Shown here in pieces: positions 1-5,196 of a DNA stretch of 5,836 bases (its first letter is position 1; the number at the start of each line of letters is the position of its first letter). Origin of the DNA: Candidatus Heimdallarchaeota archaeon (GTDB lineage Archaea > Asgardarchaeota > Heimdallarchaeia > Heimdallarchaeales > Heimdallarchaeaceae). The notes below the pieces were generated by a model, which saw nothing but the letters and a program-made list of their open reading frames with translations, did not search any database and was not told where the DNA came from. Location: positions 1 through 5,836 of the forward strand of contig JAEOTG010000198.1 in NCBI GenBank assembly GCA_016839985.1, written 5' to 3'. Made by a program: the position numbers and the translations under genes.

Positions 1-422
1 CCTACTGATCCTTTTCGACAAACTTCAGGAGTAACTCCTTTATTTAACATTTCAACAAATGTTTCTGCAATAATGGGTCTATTTCCCGAATAACCATTTG
101 CTAAAACATTTATTCTACCTAATATCGCTGCACGAACATGCTCTATTGGTGCAGCTTCTCCAATTCCTGCAGCATGATTGTATATCAAATACTTCTGAAA
201 CAACAAAACTTCATCATCTGATAAAACAACTTCAGAGAATTCTCCAATTCCAGTTGTAATTCCATACATAATTTCTTTTGCAGCAATTTTCTCTTCTAGC
301 ATTTCTCTGTTTTTTATCATTCGCTCCATTGCATCAGGATGTATTTCTACTTCTTCGTTGTATCGTGATACATTAACAACATCTTCAATTGTCATTCCCT
401 TACCAGTAATTACATAAGTCAT
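1..422 (-). CDS. Aromatic amino acid ammonia-lyase/aminomutase family protein (HAL-like), N-terminal part only
   Basis: Reading from ATG at 422 down to the left edge gives 140 full codons with no stop. The fragment resembles the N-terminal domain of MIO-dependent lyases: a YGITTGIG stretch with Tyr53 (the catalytic Tyr53 of Pseudomonas putida histidine ammonia-lyase), an NHAAGIG stretch with His83 (P. putida His83), GYSGNR at 110-115, and KGSVG beginning at residue 137. That numbering puts the Ala-Ser-Gly that forms the MIO cofactor at 142-144, just outside the window. Such enzymes are cytoplasmic homotetramers that eliminate ammonia from His, Phe or Tyr, or move the amino group to the beta carbon. 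His83 favours histidine, but the GIGEFSEVVLS segment differs from the hutH gene next door (GFGKLANTIIS), so the substrate is open. It is divergent to hutH across 147 bases. The ATG is preceded only by a weak GTGGGA. Family certain; specificity not. Confidence 0.88.
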   Translation of the reverse strand, partial: MTYVITGKGMTIEDVVNVSRYNEEVEIHPDAMERMIKNREMLEEKIAAKEIMYGITTGIGEFSEVVLSDDEVLLFQKYLIYNHAAGIGEAAPIEHVRAAILGRINVLANGYSGNRPIIAETFVEMLNKGVTPEVCRKGSV

Positions 423-440
423 ATTGTAATCCCACAATTT

Positions 441-450
441 TATTATTAAA
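441..450 (-). promoter_or_regulatory. Candidate TATA box for the left-hand lyase gene
   Basis: On the minus strand this reads TTTAATAATA. Its centre is about 24 bases upstream of the ATG at 422, which is where an archaeal TATA box would sit for a leaderless or nearly leaderless transcript. The surroundings are very AT-rich, so a chance match is quite possible. Confidence 0.3.
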
Positions 451-480
451 AATCTTTTTGAATTCCGCTTAAAATTTTTG
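446..480. repeat. Two similar AT-rich half-palindromes about two helical turns apart
   Basis: TTAAAAATCTTTTTG (446-460) and TTAAAATTTTTG (469-480) are alike, each an A-run followed by a T-run ending in G, with starts 23 bases apart. They lie between the two divergent lyase genes and overlap the candidate minus-strand TATA box. A paired operator for a dimeric regulator is one reading; AT-rich chance similarity is another. Confidence 0.2.
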
Positions 481-534
481 TCCAATGTATCTAAATAAAA
501 AATTCTATACTTTTTACTTGGGAAAACAAAATCA

Positions 535-541
535 ATATATA
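535..541 (+). promoter_or_regulatory. Candidate TATA box for hutH
   Basis: ATATATA is centred about 32 bases before the hutH ATG at 570. With the usual archaeal TATA-to-start-site spacing, transcription would begin roughly five bases before the ATG. No purine-rich ribosome binding site precedes that ATG, so a leaderless or very short-leader mRNA fits. A GGAAAACAAAA stretch at 521-531 could act as the BRE. Confidence 0.45.
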
Positions 542-569
542 GCATAGTATCAAAAAATATTAGATAAAT

Positions 570-2111
570 ATGGGGTATGAAATTGTAGTCCTAGATGGGG
601 ATTCGTTAACAATAAATGATTTAGTTGGTATTACTCGTTGTGGAAAATCAGTTAAGATGAGTGAGGAAGGGGTAAGAAAAATAAAAAAAGCAAGGAAAAT
701 AATTGAAGAGAAGCTTGATAAAAACGAAACCATTTATGGTGTTTCAACAGGTTTTGGAAAGCTAGCTAATACAATTATTTCTCCATCTGAGAGGGAAACA
801 CTACAAAAGAATCTAATAAAATCACATAGTATTGGTTTTGGTCCTTATCTCCCAGATGAGATCGTTTTAGGTGCAATGGTCATAGAACTAAATTCCTTTT
901 GTAAAGGAGGTAGTGGTATCCGAATTGAATTAGCTGAAATGATTGAGATATTAATCAATAAGAGAGTTATTCCATTAGTTCCAAGCATTGGTTCTTTGGG
1001 AGCTAGTGGGGATTTATCTCCTTTAGCATACATTGCAAGAATATTCATAGGGGAGGGGAAAGCACGATTCGAAAATGAAGTTATAAATGGATCTGAAATT
1101 CTTTCAAAACTCAATTTGACTCCAATCGAATTAAGTGCTAAAGAAGGAATATCTTTAATCAATGGAACACATGTTCTTACATCCTTTGCTGCACATACTG
1201 TTTTTGATTCATTAAGTATTTTAGAAAATTCAGTTATCGCAGTATGTTTAACTCTAGAAGCATTTGAAGGGAACTTCAATGCATTCTCATCGTTTATTAT
1301 GAATTTACGTCCTCATAAGGGACAAATGAGGTTTGCTAAAGCAGTTCTTAATGTCCTTCAAGGCAGTAATTTACAAAATAAACAACAAAAAAGAGTTCAA
1401 GATCCTTACTCAATCAGATGTTCTCCTCAAGTTCATGGAGCAATACTAGATGTTGTTGAACATTGCAAAAAGCTTGTTGAAATTGAAATTAACTCAACTA
1501 CAGATAATCCATTGATCGATATAGAAACTTCAGAGGTAGCTTCTAACGGTAATTTTCATGGTGAACCTATTGGGCTTGCAATGGATTACTTAGGCATAGC
1601 TTTAACTGACTTAGGAAACATTTCTGAGAGAAGAGTGAATCTTCTATTAGATTCATCAATTTCAGGTCTTCCCTCATTTCTAATCAAAAAATCCGGTTTA
1701 AACTCAGGATTAATGATGCTTCAGTACGCTGATGCTGCAATTTCTGCAGAAAATAAAGTCCTCGCATCTCCAGCTTCTATTGATAATATCTCTGTATCTG
1801 CTAATCAGGAAGATCATGTTTCAATGGGTTTCACCGCAAGTAAGAAAGCATACGAAATAGCAAAGAATATTGTACAAATGATAGCAATTGAATTCTATAC
1901 AACATATCAAGCTCTAGGCTTCAAAGAAACCAGCAATGCATCAGAAGCTATTCAGGATGTTTACAATTTCATTAACAAAACTCTACCTCCAATGAAAGAG
2001 GATAAATTTTTTGATGAGGATGTTAGATGGATTGTAGATAAAATCGAAGAACATGCTTTTACTAATATAGTCAAAGAAAAGATAGGAAGAATCCTTGGTG
2101 ATAGTGAGTGA
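570..2111 (+). CDS. hutH: Histidine ammonia-lyase (histidase)
   Basis: Converts L-histidine to trans-urocanate and ammonia, the first step of histidine degradation, as a cytoplasmic homotetramer. At 513 residues it is the normal family length. Active-site residues seen: Tyr56 in YGVSTGFG; His86 in SHSIG, the histidine-selective position; Ala145-Ser146-Gly147 in GASGDLSPLAY, which cyclise to the MIO electrophile; Asn198 in INGT; Gln277, Tyr280 and Arg283 in QDPYSIRC; Phe329 in GNFHGEP; and Glu414 in NQEDHVSMG. From 277 on, the numbering equals that of the P. putida enzyme. TTDNPLI is at 310-316. Differences from common forms are KGGSGIR at 112-118 (usually KGYSG or KGFSG) and Ser285 where P. 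putida has Gln. The ATG at 570 gives the expected beginning and has no Shine-Dalgarno. The stop overlaps the next gene by four bases, so the two form an operon. No other hut gene is visible. Confidence 0.95.
   Translation: MGYEIVVLDGDSLTINDLVGITRCGKSVKMSEEGVRKIKKARKIIEEKLDKNETIYGVSTGFGKLANTIISPSERETLQKNLIKSHSIGFGPYLPDEIVLGAMVIELNSFCKGGSGIRIELAEMIEILINKRVIPLVPSIGSLGASGDLSPLAYIARIFIGEGKARFENEVINGSEILSKLNLTPIELSAKEGISLINGTHVLTSFAAHTVFDSLSILENSVIAVCLTLEAFEGNFNAFSSFIMNLRPHKGQMRFAKAVLNVLQGSNLQNKQQKRVQDPYSIRCSPQVHGAILDVVEHCKKLVEIEINSTTDNPLIDIETSEVASNGNFHGEPIGLAMDYLGIALTDLGNISERRVNLLLDSSISGLPSFLIKKSGLNSGLMMLQYADAAISAENKVLASPASIDNISVSANQEDHVSMGFTASKKAYEIAKNIVQMIAIEFYTTYQALGFKETSNASEAIQDVYNFINKTLPPMKEDKFFDEDVRWIVDKIEEHAFTNIVKEKIGRILGDSE
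2097..2102 (+). promoter_or_regulatory. Shine-Dalgarno site deciding the phosphoesterase start
   Basis: GGTGAT, complementary to the 3' end of archaeal 16S rRNA, lies inside the last codons of hutH and ends five bases before the GTG at 2108. It supports this unusual start codon and translational coupling of the two genes. Confidence 0.6.
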
Positions 2112-2965
2112 GATTTTCTGTTATAGGTGATCTACATGGAAGTATTTCCAATTTGAGACAAATTATTAGAAAAATACGTAAAACAGATGCTCTTTTTATC
2201 ACAGGAGATATTACTGGAACCATATCATATTCTTTAGTTTTAAAATCAATTCTTAAAAGTAAGAAGATATCTAGAGAGAAATATACTGAACTAGTTTATA
2301 ACCAATATCTTCCTCAATTTATTAAATTTCAAATTAAATCTGCAAAAAAAATATTTGATTTACTTTCTAAGGCTAATATTCCAGTTTTCTATACACACGG
2401 TAACAGTGATGCAAAGGAAGTTCGAGAAGTATTTGAAGAGTATTCTAAAAATAATTCTAAGTTCTTTTATCTTGGAAATTCTGTAATTAGGTATAAAGAT
2501 TGGATTATTGTAGGTTATGGGTATTGTTCTCCAGCTGAATATAGAACGCCTTTTCAAACTCCAGGAGAAAAGAAAAAAAAGGAAATAAAAGAAGATTTGC
2601 AGCAATTGGAAACTAAAATTCAGGAACTGATAGAGAATGAAGAAAATATTCTTTTTGGTATTTTTCATGAACCTCCAAAAGATTCCAAATTGGACTATGT
2701 TGCTCGAAAATCAAATCATGTTGGCAATGAGTTAATAAAAAACCATGTTTCCAAAAATCCATACAATTTCATTTTTTCAGGGCATATTCATGAATCACAA
2801 AATTATGATATCCAGAATAGTACAATTTTTGTTAATCCAGGTCCTCTTGTTAATAGAGAATGGGCTATTATTTATCCTGAAGAGATGAGTGTTTCTCTGA
2901 AAAAAATACGTATTCCCCTCTCCAGTAAAGGTCTCATTTATCGCAGTCGAGAAATCTTCAAGTGA
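2108..2965 (+). CDS. Calcineurin-like metallophosphoesterase
   Basis: A 285-residue cytoplasmic protein with no signal peptide or membrane segment. It carries the metal-binding motifs of the family in order: GDLHG at 7-11 (Asp8, His10), GDITG at 33-37 (Asp34), GNSD at 98-101 (Asn99), a His in FHEPP at 186-190, GHIHE at 225-229, and NPGPL at 243-247. These ligands hold a two-metal centre that hydrolyses phosphate esters. The fourth motif has Ser where protein phosphatases have the acid catalyst His (GNHD). Archaeal and bacterial phosphodiesterases of the YfcE/MJ0936 kind have Cys there, so a phosphodiesterase is more likely than a protein phosphatase. The 60-odd residues between motifs two and three include a basic helical stretch (44-90), and residues 153-180 are rich in Lys and Glu and may form a coiled coil. 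Start is GTG, with GGTGAT five bases upstream. The overlap with hutH implies co-expression; the substrate is unknown. Confidence 0.9.
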   Translation: MRFSVIGDLHGSISNLRQIIRKIRKTDALFITGDITGTISYSLVLKSILKSKKISREKYTELVYNQYLPQFIKFQIKSAKKIFDLLSKANIPVFYTHGNSDAKEVREVFEEYSKNNSKFFYLGNSVIRYKDWIIVGYGYCSPAEYRTPFQTPGEKKKKEIKEDLQQLETKIQELIENEENILFGIFHEPPKDSKLDYVARKSNHVGNELIKNHVSKNPYNFIFSGHIHESQNYDIQNSTIFVNPGPLVNREWAIIYPEEMSVSLKKIRIPLSSKGLIYRSREIFK

Positions 2966-2977
2966 ATCATTGAAGAT
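2954..2977 (+). other. Perfect 8-bp inverted repeat over the phosphoesterase stop codon
   Basis: ATCTTCAA (2954-2961) and TTGAAGAT (2970-2977) are exact reverse complements separated by eight bases. The TGA stop lies in the loop. The stem has only two G-C pairs and no T-tract follows, so it is not a classical terminator. It could be an mRNA 3'-end structure or a protein site upstream of the aminotransferase promoter. Confidence 0.4.
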
Positions 2978-2980
2978 ATA

Positions 2981-2996
2981 ACCAAAAATTTAATAA
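2981..2996 (+). promoter_or_regulatory. Candidate BRE and TATA box for the aminotransferase gene
   Basis: ACCAAAAA (BRE-like) runs directly into TTTAATAA (TATA-like). A start site about 26 bases downstream would fall near 3018 and give a leader of roughly 30 bases that contains the Shine-Dalgarno at 3037. It lies in the 81-base gap after the phosphoesterase gene, suggesting a separate transcription unit. Confidence 0.45.
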
Positions 2997-3034
2997 GGAT
3001 GTGTTTTTACTGTATTTTACTCAAATTCAGTTAA

Positions 3035-3042
3035 AAGGAGAT
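3035..3042 (+). promoter_or_regulatory. Shine-Dalgarno site of the aminotransferase gene
   Basis: AAGGAGAT ends four bases before the ATG at 3047. It is the strongest ribosome binding site in the window and fixes this start. Confidence 0.7.
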
Positions 3043-3046
3043 TCAC

Positions 3047-4186
3047 ATGATACCTGTTGTTGATATAGATATCAAAGAACTAGAGATTGAAGCTGTGAAA
3101 AAAGTTGTTGAAAGTAGATTTCTAATTGAAGGTAAACATGCTCGTTCATTTGAAGAAAAATTTTCTAAATTCACTAGATCTAAATTCACAACAACTATTG
3201 TTAATGGAACTGCTGCACTTCACTTGGCTTTAGTTGCTTTAGATATTGGTCCTAAAGATGAGGTTATAACAACACCTTATACGTTTATTGCTTCCTCAAA
3301 TACTATTCTACATGCTGGAGCAATACCTATTTTTGTTGATGTTGATTCTGAAACCTACAATATAGATCCTGAAAAGATAGAAGAAAAGATGACAAAGAAA
3401 ACAAAAGCCATAATGCCTGTACATATTTTCGGTAATCCCTGTGATATGAAAACTTTGGCAGATATCGCAGAAGACCGCGATTTAGTAATTATTGAAGATT
3501 GTGCTCAAGCTCATGGTGCGCTCATTGATGGAACTCATGTAGGAAATTTTGGTGATATTGGTTGTTATTCTTTTTATGGTACTAAAAATCTAATTGGTGG
3601 TGAAGGTGGAGCTATTACAACAAATAATGAAGAACTTTTTGAAAAAATAAAAAGCATCAAAAATCATGGTCGCAGTTCTGCTGGAGGTTATGCACATTAT
3701 TTAATAGGTTATAACTATCGTATGACAGATATGACAGCGGCTATTATGAATGTGCAAATGGATAGAGCTGAAGAAATTTTATCCAAAAGACACTACAATG
3801 GAGGTATGTATAGGAAACTTCTAGGTAATCTTGAAGACATCAAAGTACAAAAAATATTACCAGGTCATACTCATTCTGATTATATAATGGCCCCACTTCT
3901 TGTAAAAGAAGGTATTTCTCAAGAACAAATTATAGAACATCTAAAATCAAAGAATATAGGTTCACGCGCATTCTATACAATGTTATGCTATCAGCAACCA
4001 TGTTACAAGGAATTGTCTAAATGGCATCTATCTAGAGTAATAGAGTATCCTGATTATTCAGAAGTAAAATGCTCAAATGCTGAATCAATAGCTAAACTTC
4101 ATTTTGAGTTACCAATGGTTACTTCTTTGAGTGATGAAAATATTAATTATATCATCGAAACATTGCATGATTTCTTTGAAAAATAG
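3047..4186 (+). CDS. DegT/DnrJ/EryC1/StrS family PLP-dependent aminotransferase
   Basis: Fold-type I aminotransferase of 379 residues, normal for a family that mostly transfers the amino group of glutamate or glutamine to nucleotide-linked keto-sugars for glycans, surface polysaccharides or antibiotics. Seen in order: an N-terminal FLIEGKHARSFEEKF stretch (25-39), NGTAALHLAL at 53-62 (PLP phosphate contact), the TPYTFIAS segment at 76-83, PVHIFGNPCDM at 124-134, EDCAQAHGA at 150-158 with Asp151 binding the pyridine nitrogen and Gln154 stacking, SFYGTKN at 175-181 with Lys180 as the Schiff-base lysine, GGEGG at 184-188, and GYNYRMTD at 221-228. All key residues are present. Cytoplasmic. It has its own candidate promoter and a strong Shine-Dalgarno and is followed by a hairpin and T-tract, so it looks monocistronic. 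No sugar dehydratase, epimerase or glycosyltransferase is in the window, so the substrate is not inferable. Confidence 0.93.
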   Translation: MIPVVDIDIKELEIEAVKKVVESRFLIEGKHARSFEEKFSKFTRSKFTTTIVNGTAALHLALVALDIGPKDEVITTPYTFIASSNTILHAGAIPIFVDVDSETYNIDPEKIEEKMTKKTKAIMPVHIFGNPCDMKTLADIAEDRDLVIIEDCAQAHGALIDGTHVGNFGDIGCYSFYGTKNLIGGEGGAITTNNEELFEKIKSIKNHGRSSAGGYAHYLIGYNYRMTDMTAAIMNVQMDRAEEILSKRHYNGGMYRKLLGNLEDIKVQKILPGHTHSDYIMAPLLVKEGISQEQIIEHLKSKNIGSRAFYTMLCYQQPCYKELSKWHLSRVIEYPDYSEVKCSNAESIAKLHFELPMVTSLSDENINYIIETLHDFFEK

Positions 4187-4199
4187 ACTCAAATACATA

Positions 4200-4237
4200 A
4201 TGGAGCCTAATAACATAGGTTCAGTACCATTTTTTTT
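4200..4237 (+). terminator. Hairpin plus T8 tract after the aminotransferase gene
   Basis: GAGCCTA (4203-4209) pairs with TAGGTTC (4216-4222) over a six-base loop with one G-U pair. Outer ATGG (4200-4203) could alternatively pair with CCAT (4227-4230). Eight T residues follow at 4230-4237. In archaea the T-tract alone can end transcription. It begins 14 bases after the stop codon. Confidence 0.6.
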
Positions 4238-4240
4238 AGA

Positions 4241-4250
4241 CAAATTTAAG
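4241..4250 (+). promoter_or_regulatory. Weak candidate TATA box for the 297-residue protein gene
   Basis: CAAATTTAAG just after the T8 tract would place a start site near 4271 and a leader of about 30 bases holding the Shine-Dalgarno at 4292. The match to an archaeal TATA box is only fair. Confidence 0.25.
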
Positions 4251-4291
4251 TTAGAATTAGCGAAAACCTTTTTTGATTATAGGTGTAATTA

Positions 4292-4298
4292 GGGTGAG
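4292..4298 (+). promoter_or_regulatory. Shine-Dalgarno site deciding the start at 4303
   Basis: GGGTGAG contains GGTGA, complementary to the archaeal 16S rRNA tail, and ends four bases before ATG 4303. It favours that ATG over the in-frame TTG at 4273, which has no such site. Confidence 0.65.
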
Positions 4299-4302
4299 TA
4301 TT

Positions 4303-5196
4303 ATGAGTGACGCTGAAGAAGAGGAATTTCCATTATATATGGGTTCAGTGAGCATAACAGAGAATGATTTTGTTGAGATAACAATAATCTACAAAGGAGA
4401 AATCAAAGACATAAATAATGTTTACTTGATAGGAAATAAGAATAACCTAAGTTCAGACATTACAGAAGCTAGAGTTTTCTTAAAAGAAAAAGGTTCTTAC
4501 ACAATCACATTTCCCATCTGGGAAGACTGTTCATTTCAAGCAGTAGTAGAGAAACAAGGAAAATATATTTATGAACCAGGTGAAGTTCATAATGCTGTTT
4601 TTAGGGGAAAAGGAGTTTTTCTCGATTTACGAAAGATTTACCATCTAACAAAGGATCTCGCAAAACCTAAAGAAACTAAGGAAAAGAAGAAAAAAGCTGA
4701 CACAAAGAAAAAAGAAAAAGATGTAGTTGAAGAAAAAACTACTCTTCCAGCAGCATATGATGAAACAAATTTACTTTCTTTACAACCCAAGGATTTCAGA
4801 ATGTTCAAACCTGAACTAAAAAATAATCTTCTACAGTTGTTAGATTATCTTGCTAATGATAAATGCCAACAACTGATTGTTGATGGAGTTATCCTTCCAG
4901 ATATCGCAAGATCTCTAAAGATCTGTATAGCTGAAGAGGAGAGAGCTTCAGTGTATAATGTTTGTTTTCCTGTAGTAGTATTTGTTGAAAAAGCGTTGAT
5001 ACTAAGTGGAATGATTCATAATCAGATATTAAACGATGAGAAATTTGAAAGATACAGAAAAGAAGTAGTTGAAAAAATAGATGAAGTAAGGAAAATCATC
5101 AATAGTACAGAGTTCCAGATTTCAACGGAATTAATAAAAAAAGAGTATGATGATGATGTTCATGAACTGAAAATGAGATTGAGAAAAGAAATTTAA
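4303..5196 (+). CDS. Unrecognised protein: beta-rich front, Lys/Glu linker, helical back
   Basis: I do not recognise this 297-residue protein. Numbering from ATG 4303, it opens with an acidic SDAEEEE tail. Residues 10-110 alternate hydrophobic and polar residues with many Val, Ile, Tyr and Phe (for example VEITIIYKGEI at 24-34), suggesting a beta-sandwich or barrel. Residues 117-147 form a highly charged Lys/Glu linker, probably disordered or extended helix. Residues 165-297 look helical, with a hydrophobic stretch VYNVCFPVVVFVEKALIL (217-234) too interrupted by charge to be a clear membrane span, and a charged amphipathic end (245-297) that could be a coiled coil. There is no signal peptide, no zinc-binding Cys cluster (single Cys at 76, 188, 208 and 221) and no nucleotide-binding loop. 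Probably cytoplasmic, perhaps a scaffold or binding protein, which is inference only. It ends tail to tail with the NAD kinase gene. Confidence 0.8.
   Translation: MSDAEEEEFPLYMGSVSITENDFVEITIIYKGEIKDINNVYLIGNKNNLSSDITEARVFLKEKGSYTITFPIWEDCSFQAVVEKQGKYIYEPGEVHNAVFRGKGVFLDLRKIYHLTKDLAKPKETKEKKKKADTKKKEKDVVEEKTTLPAAYDETNLLSLQPKDFRMFKPELKNNLLQLLDYLANDKCQQLIVDGVILPDIARSLKICIAEEERASVYNVCFPVVVFVEKALILSGMIHNQILNDEKFERYRKEVVEKIDEVRKIINSTEFQISTELIKKEYDDDVHELKMRLRKEI
5136..5142 (-). terminator. Minus-strand T7 tract downstream of the NAD kinase gene
   Basis: Seven A on the plus strand give a U7 in a transcript reading leftward from the kinase gene, about 50 bases past its stop. Archaeal RNA polymerase can stop at such tracts, but this one lies inside the coding part of the opposing gene and has no hairpin, so it is a weak call. 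Confidence 0.25.

Noticed and set aside
423..569. Small gene or riboswitch between the two lyase genes
   Set aside because: The region is only 147 bases, very AT-rich, and shows no coding frame with a ribosome site and no structured, GC-rich aptamer-like fold.
845..1279. Open minus-strand frame of 144 codons inside hutH
   Set aside because: It is antisense to strongly conserved hutH coding sequence including the MIO motif, and its translation shows no domain or ribosome binding site.
2360..2668. Open minus-strand frame of 102 codons inside the phosphoesterase gene
   Set aside because: Its translation is a low-complexity Phe/Ile/Lys-rich string produced by the AT-rich opposite strand; the sense frame has all the metal-binding motifs.
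4273..4302. TTG start at 4273 adding ten residues to the unknown protein
   Set aside because: No ribosome binding site precedes it, whereas GGGTGAG is correctly spaced before ATG 4303.
5019..5196. Possible membrane anchor or signal in the unknown protein's C-terminal part
   Set aside because: The hydrophobic stretch at residues 217-234 is broken by Asn, Glu and Lys, and the following residues are strongly charged; a buried helix fits better.
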